Below, one piece after another: positions 41,014-49,816 of a stretch of DNA of 64,000 bases. The stretch's first letter is position 1, and each line of letters opens with the position of its first letter. The DNA comes from Dictyobacter aurantiacus (lineage in GTDB: Bacteria > Chloroflexota > Ktedonobacteria > Ktedonobacterales > Ktedonobacteraceae). Location: the NCBI RefSeq assembly GCF_003967515.1, contig NZ_BIFQ01000001.1, forward strand, positions 5,456,001 through 5,520,000, in the 5' to 3' direction. The notes under the pieces are model-generated. The model made no database searches. It was not told the DNA's origin and saw only the letters and a program-made list of their open reading frames with translations. The translations under genes and the position numbers were made by a program.

Positions 41014-41475
41014 ATGAATCAGGATGTCTCCCGCGACCAGTATGTGTTCGATCATGCCGTCAATGAGCAACGAGAGGATTATCTCACCAATCAGCTTATC
41101 GCCTTTAATCAGAGTCACAGCACTGCGCTTCCCATTGAACGTGTGGAGCCTTTACCGCTACAGATCTCGCTGCTTGATCGAACGGGAATGCTGCTTGGAG
41201 GGCTGGTCGGAAGGACACATACGATTCCGCAGTGGCTTGAGATCAGCATCATCTGGATAGATGAATCTATGCGCGAGCAGGGTTTTGGTCGACTGCTCAT
41301 GGAGGAGGCGGAGCATGAGGCACGGCAGCGAGGTTGCCACTATGCCCGCGTCGCGACTGGAAATTTTCAGGCTCCAGCATTCTATCAAAAGCTGGGCTAT
41401 CGCCTTTATGGAAAACTTGAGAACTGTCCGCCGGGCGAAACCGTCTTTTATCTGTGGAAGCATCTTGATCAATAG
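41014..41475 (+). CDS. GNAT-family N-acetyltransferase
   Basis: A 153-residue GNAT. The acetyl-CoA loop reads WIDESMREQGFGRLLMEEAEHEA, where the usual Q/RxxGxG/A appears as REQGFG. It is followed by ARVATGNFQAPAFYQKLGYRLYGKL and a final strand ETVFYLWKHL. It resembles the small GNATs acetylating antibiotics or metabolites. A strong AAGGAG precedes the ATG. It is divergent from the histidine kinase with 189 bp between. Confidence 0.92.
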   Translation: MNQDVSRDQYVFDHAVNEQREDYLTNQLIAFNQSHSTALPIERVEPLPLQISLLDRTGMLLGGLVGRTHTIPQWLEISIIWIDESMREQGFGRLLMEEAEHEARQRGCHYARVATGNFQAPAFYQKLGYRLYGKLENCPPGETVFYLWKHLDQ

Positions 41476-41511
41476 GCATATTGCTGGCCTGGTTCCAATT
41501 GTCATCATACG

Positions 41512-41859
41512 CTACTCATCGTTATAGTCGTCTTGCCTCAGCCACTTAAAGACGGAAAAGAGTATGCCTATAACGACACATACCACGAGAATGACGATCG
41601 AGGTCGCGGCATCAAACGGCCAGCCCGAGCCTCTGCTGGAGGAATAATGATGGGTGGTGTAGTGATAGCGGGTCCGGCTACGTCCGGGTTTTGTACTATC
41701 ATCCTGGTGTATGTGGTGGCTGGCCTGTATTGTATGCGTGGCCGCGCTGGCGCTGTGCCGCGAGGCATCGAACGCCAGCAAGCTGCAAAAGAAGACCAGC
41801 AGCAGCAGCAGGCTCATGCCACCATGAATAAATACTGTCACAGATTGCTCATCTTTCAT
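41512..41859 (-). CDS. Small protein with two membrane helices
   Basis: 115 residues from ATG 41859, set by AAAGAGG upstream; the open frame extends to 41964. Helix 1 (FIHGGMSLLLLLVFFCSLLAF) may be a signal anchor. The middle is His/Ser-rich (TRYHYTTHHYSSSRGSG), and helix 2 (TSIVILVVCVVIGILFSVF) is followed by WLRQDDYNDE. The His-rich loop might bind metal. No family was recognised. Convergent with the GNAT gene. Confidence 0.65.
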   Translation of the reverse strand: MKDEQSVTVFIHGGMSLLLLLVFFCSLLAFDASRHSASAATHTIQASHHIHQDDSTKPGRSRTRYHYTTHHYSSSRGSGWPFDAATSIVILVVCVVIGILFSVFKWLRQDDYNDE

Positions 41860-41956
41860 AAAAGCTGCCTCTTTATTCCTTGATAGATGGAATTTTTTCG
41901 TTTTGAATGGCTTAAAGCTATAAATGTATTTTTGATATCTTCCCAACACTATATTA

Positions 41957-41972
41957 AGATACAAACGTATCT
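41957..41972 (-). promoter_or_regulatory. AGATAC inverted repeat
   Basis: AGATAC-AAAC-GTATCT is perfect and lies about 100 bp upstream of the small membrane protein gene, in AT-rich sequence between it and the LysE gene. Candidate operator; the regulator is unknown. Confidence 0.4.
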
Positions 41973-42011
41973 ATTTTTTCGGTCTCAAATCAAGAATCTT
42001 CTATTCGCGCG

Positions 42012-42053
42012 TTGACTTCGCGTATTTTGCTGCATACAATAATGGGATTGTAT
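42012..42053 (+). promoter_or_regulatory. Promoter and operator of the LysE-type exporter
   Basis: TTGACT (42012-42017), a 17-bp spacer and TACAAT (42035-42040) form a good promoter. An inverted repeat, ATACAAT-AATGGG-ATTGTAT (42034-42053), covers the -10 and the start point, ideal for repression. The gene begins 28 bases later. Confidence 0.7.
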
Positions 42054-42081
42054 TGATGTATCGCTAGAAGGAGATGATCCC

Positions 42082-42711
42082 ATGATATCGCTAGCCGTCC
42101 TCCCATTATTTCTGATGGCCGCCTGGGCTTTGAATATCGCGCCTGGACCTGACATGCTCTATGTGATCGCGCGTAGCGCAGGCCAGGGCCAGCGTGCTGG
42201 CTTTGTTTCGGCGCTGGGCATTGCCGTCGGCAGCCTGATCCAGACGTGTATCGTCGCGCTGGGCCTGGCCAGCATCCTTGCCGCGGTCCCCCTGGCGTAT
42301 AACCTTGTCAAATTCGTGGGGGCGGCCTACCTGGTCTATCTTGGCGTCCGCACGCTGCTCAGTCGCCAGCATTCATTGATCGCGCCTCAGGTTGAGCGGA
42401 TGGGACTCTGGCGTGTCTTCGCGCAGGGGGTCATCACCAATGTGTTGAACCCCAAGGTGGCACTGTTCTTCCTGGCCTTTCTGCCCCAGTTCACGAGTCC
42501 TGCTCACGGCTCCGTTCCCCTGCAGATCATCATCCTGGGCACCATTTTCAATATCTCGGGTACCGTGGTGAACTTCATCGTGGCCCTGTTCGCCAGTGTC
42601 CTGGGCCGATGGTTAAAGGGCCATGCCCGCGCCTCGAAGATGTTGAACTGGCTGACCGGTGGCATTTTTATTGGTCTGGGCGTGCGCCTGGCCTTCTTGC
42701 AACGCCAGTAG
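42082..42711 (+). CDS. LysE/RhtB-family amino-acid exporter
   Basis: A 209-residue membrane protein with six predicted helices. The hallmark NIAPGPDMLYVIARSAGQGQRAG, the second-helix GIAVGSLIQT, the VYLGVRTL segment and GVITNVLNPKVALFFLAFLPQF are all typical of the RhtB subgroup. It exports amino acids or small amines. AGAAGGAG is present ahead of the ATG, with a dedicated promoter/operator upstream. The substrate cannot be predicted. Confidence 0.94.
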   Translation: MISLAVLPLFLMAAWALNIAPGPDMLYVIARSAGQGQRAGFVSALGIAVGSLIQTCIVALGLASILAAVPLAYNLVKFVGAAYLVYLGVRTLLSRQHSLIAPQVERMGLWRVFAQGVITNVLNPKVALFFLAFLPQFTSPAHGSVPLQIIILGTIFNISGTVVNFIVALFASVLGRWLKGHARASKMLNWLTGGIFIGLGVRLAFLQRQ

Positions 42712-42943
42712 AGCAGGGATTATAGAACTCCCATCATCATTGCTTTCGGTGGCTTGCGAATAAACACAATCCTTGTCCAATCCGAGTTGCTCAAAGCTGC
42801 GCTGGATGTGTCTGCGCAATAGGAAGGCTGGTCGGGCATTTGACGTGACGCGTTCTACGCCATATACTGCAAGGACATCTACACTGGCTATTTACGCCGG
42901 CGTTCAAGGGAACCTGAGTCTTTTTGGAAAGGCAGAACCGCGT

Positions 42944-44476
42944 TTGAAAAACCGAAGAGTGGTCGGGCTGGTTGTGATCATCGTTAGTATGGTTCTGGCG
43001 CTCATCAGCCTGCATCCCTTACATCTGTCTACCCCTGGCACGATCCAGATCAATTCAGCTCCGGCGGTTGCGCCCGCGCTGCGCGAATGGCATGGCGGCA
43101 CAGGAGAGTTTCGGCTGGATTCTGGTTCACGGATTGTGCTTGATCCTGCCTACGCCCGGCAGTTGCAAACGACCGCCCGGGTCTTTCAGCAGGATCTGAG
43201 CACAGAGATAGACGCGTCCCTGCCAATTGCTCTTGCCAGCAAGCCGGGGACTGGCAACTTTTTTCTCACGCTCAAAACGGCGGACCGTGGCATTGGCAAC
43301 GAGGGCTATGTGTTGGGCATCGATGCCTCGGTGACGATTAACGCGCATACGGCGAATGGTATTTTCTACGGAACGCGCAGCATTCTTCAGATGGTGCGGG
43401 CCTCTCTCAATCACATGAGCCTGCCCAGAGGCTATGCCCGCGATTATCCCCGCTACCAGGAACGCGGCTTTATGCTGGATGTCGGACGCAAATTCGTGCC
43501 CTTGGCTGTACTGGAAGACTATATCCGGCTCATGTCCTGGTATAAATTCAATGATTTCCAGCTCCACTTCAACGACAACGCGCTCGGAGCCGGTAATAAG
43601 CCTGACTGGAAGCATCAATACGCAGCCTTCCGCCTGAACAGCCCTGCTTTTCCTGGCCTGGCCGCTACCGATGGTTCTTATACGCAACAGCAGATACAAG
43701 AACTGGAGCAGGTAGCCAGCGCGTACGCCGTCACCATTACCCCTGAAATTGATACCCCGGCCCATGCCCTGGCGCTGACCCGGTATCGTCCAGAACTGGC
43801 CAGCCATCGCTATTCGAAGGAGTTTCTGGACCTCAGCAATCCCGCGACCTATACCTTTATGAACTCGCTCTGGAATACCTTCTTGCCCTGGTTTCACGCC
43901 TCTCAAATGAACATAGGTATGGACGAATACGATTCCAGGGATGCTGACAAATACCGGCAATACATCAACAGCTATGATGCTTTTCTCAAAAAGCATGGCA
44001 AGACTGCCAGAATGTGGGGCAGTTTGTCGCAGATGCCGAGCAAAATTGCCGTGAAGAACGATATTACGCTTGAAAACTGGGACAATACCTGGGCCAATTC
44101 GGTCGACATGGGAAAACAGGGGTTCAAGATCATCAATGCCAACGATCATCTGCTCTATATCGTGCCGCATGCCAGCTACTTCAACGACTTTCTCAACACG
44201 CGCCTGCTCTACGAGCGCTGGGAGCCGTACATTTTTAATCTGAACTATCCTTATCTTAATCTCCAGCCTGGCGATCCCCACCTGCTTGGGGCAACCTTCG
44301 CGGTCTGGAACGACAAATATACCATCACCAGCGTGGCTGATATTACTACCCGCATCATGCCCGCCTTCCCGGTTCTGGGCGCGAAAATGTGGGCAGGCTC
44401 CACACCTGCCACCAGCTACGAGCAATTCGAACGCATGGTAGGCCAGGTCGGCCCGGCGCCAGGCACCCATTTTTAA
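42944..44476 (+). CDS. GH20-like hexosaminidase with signal anchor
   Basis: 510 residues from a TTG at 42944 that follows GGAAAGG; the frame is open from 42773, but the upstream part is unlike any family member. A signal anchor (VVGLVVIIVSMVLALISL) leads to a GH20b domain and TIM barrel: ERGFMLDVGRKFVPL, FNDFQLHFNDNALG, TITPEIDTPAHALAL. The catalytic pair appears as NIGMDEYDS instead of HxGGDE. It probably acts outside on GlcNAc-containing glycans; the changed motif suggests a different aglycone. The first GH20 is at 24437. Confidence 0.88.
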   Translation: MKNRRVVGLVVIIVSMVLALISLHPLHLSTPGTIQINSAPAVAPALREWHGGTGEFRLDSGSRIVLDPAYARQLQTTARVFQQDLSTEIDASLPIALASKPGTGNFFLTLKTADRGIGNEGYVLGIDASVTINAHTANGIFYGTRSILQMVRASLNHMSLPRGYARDYPRYQERGFMLDVGRKFVPLAVLEDYIRLMSWYKFNDFQLHFNDNALGAGNKPDWKHQYAAFRLNSPAFPGLAATDGSYTQQQIQELEQVASAYAVTITPEIDTPAHALALTRYRPELASHRYSKEFLDLSNPATYTFMNSLWNTFLPWFHASQMNIGMDEYDSRDADKYRQYINSYDAFLKKHGKTARMWGSLSQMPSKIAVKNDITLENWDNTWANSVDMGKQGFKIINANDHLLYIVPHASYFNDFLNTRLLYERWEPYIFNLNYPYLNLQPGDPHLLGATFAVWNDKYTITSVADITTRIMPAFPVLGAKMWAGSTPATSYEQFERMVGQVGPAPGTHF

Positions 44477-44504
44477 AAGGGATAGGTTCTGGTTCTGGCC
44501 TGTC

Positions 44505-45842
44505 TCAGTCATCCCTGGCAATCTGCGGCTGTGCCTGTTCGCGGGCGCGCTGGCGTGCCTCGATCGAGCGGCGCCAGCGATCTCCTAGCCGCATGGCGGG
44601 CTTCTCGACCACGTTGTAGGAGAGGATGCAGAAGGGGATGATGCCCATGGCGGCCCAGAGCCAGTAGAGCAGGTAGACGAGGTAGTGGTTGAGGTGGGGG
44701 AAGAGCGGCTGCTGGATGTGCGTCTGGAAGAAGACGATCAGCGGCAGGTGCCAGATATAGAGGCTGAACGAAATCAGGCCCAGCCAGCGCAGCGGTCGCC
44801 AGGTAAAGGGACGCCGCAGGGCCGGGGGACCAGCCAGGATGGCGAGCATGCACATCCCATAGCCGATAGCCAGCAGCATCTCGCTCAGCCAGTTGAAGTA
44901 GGGCATGATCGGACTCAGGAGGGGCCAGGCCGGCGTTCTGGGGTCAGATTGAAAGTGCCAGATGGCCGAGAAGAGCAGGATGCCGAGTCCCGCGCTCCAC
45001 AGCCAGAGGCTCAGGCGCCGCAGCCTCTGTGCAAGAGGTTGGGCCTCGGGTCCAGGCTGCGTCGCGTAGACATACAGCAGCGCGCACAGCATGCCGACCG
45101 CGAAATCTTCAAGATACTTGCCGGTCTGCCCATACACGAAGAAGAGCACCACATCGATGGCCGGACGCGGCAGCAGGAAGGTCGCCGTCGGATTACCCCA
45201 GAAGTAGGACCCCACCAGGCGTATGATTAGCCCACCCGCGATCACGCCGCAGAGGCAGAGCGTCACCGCGCGCAGCCTGTGCTCGATCTGTACGCGTCTG
45301 AGCAGCAGCGCCATGCCCAGCGTCAGCAGTGGCAGCAGCAGATAGAACTGCCACTCGACGGCCAGGGTCCAGTACGGACCATTGAGGGCGCGAAACGTCG
45401 AGCGCGACGAATCCATAAACAGGGTCAGGAACAGCAGCAGATCGGTCCGGCGGGCCGGTTGCAGATAGGACGGCGCGCTCAACGCGATTAGCAGCAAGAG
45501 CGAGACGTAGTAGGCGGGCAGGATGCGCAGCGCGCGCCGCAGGTAGAATGTACGGGCCAGCGGCCAGCGACCGCGCGTCAGCAGCGCCTTCGCGTAGGGC
45601 AAGAACAGCAGGAAGCCCGAGAGCACGAAGAACAGCGTCACGCCGGTCCCCCCGGCCGTCGCGATCGACGACGCCAGCGGATAGGCATGCCAGTCCCACA
45701 GGTTATCGCCGGTGGTGCGATTGATGTGGAAGATCAGCACAAAGAGGATGGCGCAGCCGCGCACCCCATCCAATGCCGTAATCGTCTTTTTCTGCTGTCC
45801 CGCTTTCTGCTCCTCAAGTGTGCCTGTCTGTAACGTGCTCAA
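44505..45842 (-). CDS. Acyltransferase family 3 membrane protein (OafA-like)
   Basis: 445 residues from a TTG at 45842, which has AGGAGG nine bases upstream. An in-frame ATG at 45917, nine bases after the PHP stop, is the alternative. About ten membrane helices are seen. Signatures are ITALDGVRGCAILFVLIFH, FFVLSGFLLFLPY, FYLRRALRILPAYY and LNGPYWTLAVEWQFYLLLP. These enzymes O-acylate cell-surface or secreted sugars. TATAAT at 45887-45882 on the minus strand suggests its own promoter. The C-terminal tail is Arg/Gln-rich and cytoplasmic. Confidence 0.9.
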   Translation of the reverse strand: MSTLQTGTLEEQKAGQQKKTITALDGVRGCAILFVLIFHINRTTGDNLWDWHAYPLASSIATAGGTGVTLFFVLSGFLLFLPYAKALLTRGRWPLARTFYLRRALRILPAYYVSLLLLIALSAPSYLQPARRTDLLLFLTLFMDSSRSTFRALNGPYWTLAVEWQFYLLLPLLTLGMALLLRRVQIEHRLRAVTLCLCGVIAGGLIIRLVGSYFWGNPTATFLLPRPAIDVVLFFVYGQTGKYLEDFAVGMLCALLYVYATQPGPEAQPLAQRLRRLSLWLWSAGLGILLFSAIWHFQSDPRTPAWPLLSPIMPYFNWLSEMLLAIGYGMCMLAILAGPPALRRPFTWRPLRWLGLISFSLYIWHLPLIVFFQTHIQQPLFPHLNHYLVYLLYWLWAAMGIIPFCILSYNVVEKPAMRLGDRWRRSIEARQRAREQAQPQIARDD

Positions 45843-45926
45843 TGCTGCCTGCCTCCTGGTGATAGTGGTGATTGAACCCCCATTATACACAACCACAGGC
45901 AGGCATGTGTTTCCCATCAAGTGAAT

Positions 45927-46826
45927 TTATGCGCGTAGCTGGACGCCAAGGCGCTCTAGAAGTTGCTGGCTCAGGCGGGCCGGATACTTGATGGGAGCCC
46001 GGTCGGTCGCGGCTCTCAGCCCGTGCGAGTCCGAACCCGAGCTGACCAGCAGGTTGTGCTGCCTGGCGTAGGCCAGGTACTCCTCACGCTGCTCATCGCT
46101 ATGGGTGGGATAGTAAGCTTCAATACCATCCAGGGGAACCTCGGCCAGCAGTTGATCTAGCAGAGTAGGAGTGTAGCGGGGATACGTGCCGCCGCGTCCT
46201 GGATGGGCCAGGATGCAGATTGCCCCACTCTGGTGCGCCGCCGCGACGACGGCCACCAGGTCATTGGTCATCCTGTAGGGATCGTACGGTTGAATCAGCC
46301 CGCTGGCGACCAGATGCTCAAAGAGCGGATTAAATTCCTGCTCGTTATGGACATAGCCATGTTGCAGGAGCAGTTCATAGATGTCACCGGCATTCTTTGG
46401 CTGTCCCCTGTGATTCTTCAGCACTTCCTGCTGCCTCGCGAAGCGATAGCCTTCATGTTCCAGCGCGTCGAGCATCTGCCGGGCCCAGTGCTCTTCGGCA
46501 TCGCGTACGCGCCGCGCCAGTTCTCCCAGCCCATGGTGTGCGGGATCGAAGCCGAAACAGAGGATGTCCGTCGGTCGACCGTGCCAGTTGGTGCTCATTT
46601 CTACGGCGGCCAGAACATGCAGGCCACGCTCGGCCGCGTAGCGTTGTACCTGAGCCACCGTATCCACGCGCTCGTGGTCGGTGATGGCGACAAGCGCGAA
46701 TTGTTCCTTCACCAGGTAATCCACGAGCTCCTGCGGAGTACAGGAGCCATCGCTATTGGAGGTGTGCATCTGTAGATCGACCGGCGCATCGGGCGAGAGC
46801 GTGAGCCATGGGGTGAGCCGTTGCAT
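45927..46826 (-). CDS. PHP-domain metal-dependent phosphoesterase
   Basis: A 299-residue cytoplasmic PHP-domain hydrolase. Metal ligands are visible in DLQMHTSNSDGSCTP, VAITDHERVD, LAAVEMSTNW, CILAHPGRG and the final SGSDSHG. Related proteins hydrolyse 3',5'-nucleoside bisphosphates (RNase AM/YciV type) or other phosphomonoesters. The ATG at 46826 has AAAGGA, and immediately upstream of it lies a 62-bp perfect palindrome. The acyltransferase gene begins a few bases after its stop. Confidence 0.92.
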   Translation of the reverse strand: MQRLTPWLTLSPDAPVDLQMHTSNSDGSCTPQELVDYLVKEQFALVAITDHERVDTVAQVQRYAAERGLHVLAAVEMSTNWHGRPTDILCFGFDPAHHGLGELARRVRDAEEHWARQMLDALEHEGYRFARQQEVLKNHRGQPKNAGDIYELLLQHGYVHNEQEFNPLFEHLVASGLIQPYDPYRMTNDLVAVVAAAHQSGAICILAHPGRGGTYPRYTPTLLDQLLAEVPLDGIEAYYPTHSDEQREEYLAYARQHNLLVSSGSDSHGLRAATDRAPIKYPARLSQQLLERLGVQLRA

Positions 46827-46836
46827 AATGAATCCT

Positions 46837-46898
46837 TTCGCATAGCTTACTATATCAGTAACGGATATATCCGTTACTGATATAGTAAGCTATGCGAA
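46837..46898. promoter_or_regulatory. 62-bp perfect palindrome abutting the PHP ribosome-binding site
   Basis: Two 31-nt arms meet at 46867/46868 with no spacer and no mismatch (center ACGGATA-TATCCGT, ends TTCGCATAGC). The palindrome stops at the edge of the AAAGGA of the PHP gene. There is no T-tract on either side, so a terminator is unlikely. A dimer-of-dimers operator or a translation-controlling hairpin are possible. Confidence 0.85.
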
Positions 46899-46944
46899 GT
46901 GCTGCTGTCAAGGACAGGCCAGCGCGGTACGTGATGAGGTATGA

Positions 46945-47391
46945 TCAGGCTAAAGCGTTGATAGTATCGATGTGTTCCTGGCAATGCTCGATGCAGCCTT
47001 TTGTGCGCTCGTAGATATACTGGCCGGGCTGGAAGAAGCGATCATCCAGCGGTTTGAGCAACTCCACGGTGCGCTGATAGGCCTGGCGCAGCATGCTGGA
47101 GAGCGTCTCCAGCGACTGATCGCCGACCATGGTCACGATCATGGTATTGACGGCGTCGTTCATCACGTTTTCGCGCTCCTCATCGGTCTCCTCAAGCGGC
47201 GCCATGCCGGCCACGATATGGGGGATGCGCACCGTGGCCATGATCTCCCAGCCGGCCATGTGGGCGATGGTCTCCCGTGGACCCCACGTGCCATCCCGAC
47301 CGCTGATGCCACGCCGCGCCGCCTCATTAGCGATCTCGATCGTGTGTTCATAGGCCGCCGCGTACTCCTGGATAAGCTGATCCTTCTGCAT
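46945..47391 (-). CDS. DinB-superfamily (ClbS/DfsB-like) protein
   Basis: 148 residues from ATG 47391, set by GAGGAG; the frame is open to 47502. A four-helix bundle is suggested by LIQEYAAAYEHTIEIANEA, GTWGPRETIAHMAGWEIMA, MLRQAYQRTVELLKPL and a C-terminal EHCQEHIDTINAL. Histidines in helix 2 and helix 4 could form the metal site. ClbS-like members protect against colibactin-type genotoxins, but similarity here is only at fold level. Confidence 0.7.
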   Translation of the reverse strand: MQKDQLIQEYAAAYEHTIEIANEAARRGISGRDGTWGPRETIAHMAGWEIMATVRIPHIVAGMAPLEETDEERENVMNDAVNTMIVTMVGDQSLETLSSMLRQAYQRTVELLKPLDDRFFQPGQYIYERTKGCIEHCQEHIDTINALA

Positions 47392-47504
47392 GTGTTTCTC
47401 CTCTAGATGCATCTCTACATGTTCTACTACTACAACGCTTCTTTCAGTATACCTGCGCATGTGGTCATTATCATTCCTATTTCGTATAGGATGCCAGGGC
47501 ATAG

Positions 47505-47536
47505 AAAAAAGCCATGGTTGGCGACAACCATGGCTT
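47505..47536 (-). terminator. Intrinsic terminator of the deazaflavin-reductase gene
   Basis: Read on the minus strand, AAGCCATGGTTG and CAACCATGGCTT enclose TCGC and run into TTTTTT (47510-47505). It lies 15 bp after the stop at 47551. Confidence 0.9.
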
Positions 47537-47550
47537 GTATCCTGATGCAG

Positions 47551-48105
47551 TTAGCGTTCAAGCGTGGACACGAGATCGACCGGCTTGTCTGATGGGATAG
47601 ATGTCTCGATGTGCAGCTGCAGGAACTTCTTGAGACCCAGGAAGCGCAGCGTTCCCTGGATCTGTACGGGCAGGTCGGTGAGTACGTCGCTTGCCTCGAT
47701 GATGGTCGGTTCGACGAGCGTATATGCTACCTTGTTTTTCGTGAGCGTGCAGCGTCCAGCGCCCATCACATTGCGACACCAGTCGGTGCCTTCCCCGTAG
47801 GGGAGTGGAATAACAAAGCTGTTCAAGCGTGGCACGAAATCGGCCACTACCGGTGTGGTATAAGTATTTCCCGAACGGCGCCCCACGTGCCGTAGTACCG
47901 CGTAGGGACTCTTGCGGCGCGCAGCGAACTGCAAGACGCGTGGGTTGGTGTAGCGCTTATTGAATGTGCGCAGCCTGTTCAGAAGCCGCTCGCGGTTGCT
48001 GCGGATGAGCGCGATCAGAAACGCCAACACCAGTATGGTCTGGATGCCGACCAGCCAGCTTCTCCTGCCGGTGGAACGTTCCTCGACGCGCCTGGATGTT
48101 TTCAT
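47551..48105 (-). CDS. Deazaflavin (F420)-dependent nitroreductase-family protein
   Basis: A 184-residue protein. An N-terminal hydrophobic helix (WLVGIQTILVLAFLIALI) is followed by a split-barrel domain with AVLRHVGRRSGNTYTTPVV, then VIPLPYGEGTDWCRNVMGAGRCTL, as in the Ddn/DUF385 group of F420H2-dependent quinone or nitro reductases. Its presence implies cofactor F420 in the host, consistent with Chloroflexota or Actinomycetota. Probably membrane-associated. Ends at a canonical terminator. Confidence 0.88.
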   Translation of the reverse strand: MKTSRRVEERSTGRRSWLVGIQTILVLAFLIALIRSNRERLLNRLRTFNKRYTNPRVLQFAARRKSPYAVLRHVGRRSGNTYTTPVVADFVPRLNSFVIPLPYGEGTDWCRNVMGAGRCTLTKNKVAYTLVEPTIIEASDVLTDLPVQIQGTLRFLGLKKFLQLHIETSIPSDKPVDLVSTLER

Positions 48106-48474
48106 AACGGCACCTTCCTTTGCAGAACAGATTCAATAGAGAGACTATCTTACTGTTCAATTATGGCGCATCGATCGCACAGATGCATCACAATCGGCCC
48201 GCTTCACTTCACAGACTGATAGATGAGCATCGTTATTTTTTTTCAACGGTGCATGTATGGCTGGTATCTTTTGTTTTTGCCGCGCTATGTGTGACGCGCA
48301 ATCTCATTGTGCGCAATTTAATTGCGTGCCAGGAAACCTCATTTTTTTTAACACTACCAACGTGTACGCCCTGTGTGTTTTTGAGAAGCAGGAGCTGAAG
48401 CGGAAGCGGGTGGGTAGCGCCGCGTGCTGCATCCAGACCGGGCGTGCCGTAAGAGGGAGCTGCATGTTACCTGC
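48106..48474. other. Intergenic stretch without recognised gene
   Basis: The region upstream of the deazaflavin-reductase gene and downstream of marR is AT-rich in its first half, with T-runs at 48238-48245 and 48345-48352. I see no conserved ORF, RNA gene or clear palindrome. Promoters for the reductase must lie near 48110-48170. Confidence 0.4.
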
Positions 48475-48933
48475 TCAGGACCGGTTGGTGCGGCGGGCGA
48501 GGGCCGCGCCGCTGGGTCGGTCGGCGATGAAGTTCCACAGGAGGTCGTTGAGGGCGGTCAGCGATGCACCGGGCGGCAGACTCTGGAGGATGACCTGATA
48601 CATCGACTCTTCGATGGAGCGGACGTGCTCGGCCTTCTGCCGACCCTGTGCACTCAGTGTCAGCGTGACCATGCGGCGATTAGCCGGCGCGATGGCGCGC
48701 TCGATCAGGCCCGCTTCAACCATGCCATTGACCAGGCGGCTCGGGCTCCCTGTTTCACAGATGAGCAGCTCGCCCAGCGCGACCAGAGACAGTGGCTGAT
48801 GGTCTTGCATGACGCGCAAGACCTCAGCCTGTGAGGGTGTAAGGTTCAGGGGCCGCAGGGCTTCGGCCAGCATGCGGTTCCCTTCACGTTGGGCCGCGAG
48901 GATAAGATAACGGAGCTCTTCTACAGGTTGCAT
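48475..48933 (-). CDS. MarR-family transcriptional regulator
   Basis: 152 residues from ATG 48933; the open frame runs further upstream but inside the MBL gene. The winged helix is typical: LNLTPSQAEVLRVMQDHQPLSLVALGELL, then SPSRLVNGMVEAGLIERAI, and NRRMVTLTLSAQGRQKAEHV for the wing. A C-terminal dimerisation helix follows. It lies 22 bp behind the MBL hydrolase gene, one operon. A large nested palindrome in front of the operon is the likely binding site. Confidence 0.92.
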   Translation of the reverse strand: MQPVEELRYLILAAQREGNRMLAEALRPLNLTPSQAEVLRVMQDHQPLSLVALGELLICETGSPSRLVNGMVEAGLIERAIAPANRRMVTLTLSAQGRQKAEHVRSIEESMYQVILQSLPPGASLTALNDLLWNFIADRPSGAALARRTNRS

Positions 48934-48955
48934 GCATATCTCTTTTCCATCTGGT

Positions 48956-49792
48956 TTAGGGTGCGAACGTGACCGTTGCGCGCTGCTCCAGCCGTCTGGC
49001 TGACCCGGCATCATGGCTGGGGAGATAGACGGTCGGGGTGTCGCGCAATTGTTGTTGAATGCGCTGTATCGTCTGCCGGGCGACGGTCTCGTTCCCACTT
49101 ACCCCATCCACTATACCATCCAGAAGCAACTGCTGGTTATAAGAGGTGTCACCGGCCAGCAATATCTGTACTGGCCCATCCTGAACCATGACCGAGAGGT
49201 GGCCTGGTGTATGGCCGGGGGTCGCGACCAGAACCACGTCGCCCGCTCCGGTCAGCGTATAGCTATCTGGAAAAGGTCCATAGGGTTGGGGGGCGAAATC
49301 GAGCAAGCGCGGGGCGAACCAGTCGGGCCAGCGATCGGGTAGATAGCCCAGCAGGCGTCCGGTCAGACTTGAGGCCAGCCGGTATTCTGTCCGCGACACC
49401 AGTATTTCGCTCTGTGGGAAGTGATGCAGGCCTCCGGCATGATCCGTATGCAGATGGGTCAACACCAGCCAGCGCACATCTGAGGGGGCGATCCCCAGCG
49501 CCCGCAACTGTGGACCAACCTCTTGCTCTGGTCGCACCCACTCGCGCACCCCTGACCGGTAATAAGGATGCCAGCGGGGAAAATAGCCTGGCTCGCTCGT
49601 GCGACTGGTCTCGCCCGTGTCAACCACGATGATCCCCTCGGGATGCTCAATCACCCAGGCATAGATCGGCAAGGGTTCCGTCCACGTCTTGTCGATGAAC
49701 ATGTTCAACTGCCGGAGCACACCATGCCCCTTTCCTTGCCGTTGCCCCTCTTTAATCGCTACAGTTCCCGTCTGCAATGCATGTATTCGCAT
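48956..49792 (-). CDS. Metallo-beta-lactamase-fold hydrolase, AHL-lactonase-like
   Basis: A 278-residue MBL-fold enzyme. The zinc motif is LTHLHTDHAGG, with further ligands in TPGHTPGHLSVMV, LLAGDTSYN and a final PSHD. The order and spacing resemble N-acyl-homoserine-lactone lactonases (AttM/AiiA/AidC group). Quorum quenching or another lactonase or ester activity is possible. The N-terminus MRIHALQTGTVAIKEGQ is typical of that group. First gene of the operon with marR, so the substrate or product may be the MarR ligand. Confidence 0.9.
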   Translation of the reverse strand: MRIHALQTGTVAIKEGQRQGKGHGVLRQLNMFIDKTWTEPLPIYAWVIEHPEGIIVVDTGETSRTSEPGYFPRWHPYYRSGVREWVRPEQEVGPQLRALGIAPSDVRWLVLTHLHTDHAGGLHHFPQSEILVSRTEYRLASSLTGRLLGYLPDRWPDWFAPRLLDFAPQPYGPFPDSYTLTGAGDVVLVATPGHTPGHLSVMVQDGPVQILLAGDTSYNQQLLLDGIVDGVSGNETVARQTIQRIQQQLRDTPTVYLPSHDAGSARRLEQRATVTFAP

Positions 49793-49816
49793 AAATTAGC
49801 CCTCTGTCTTGCACAA

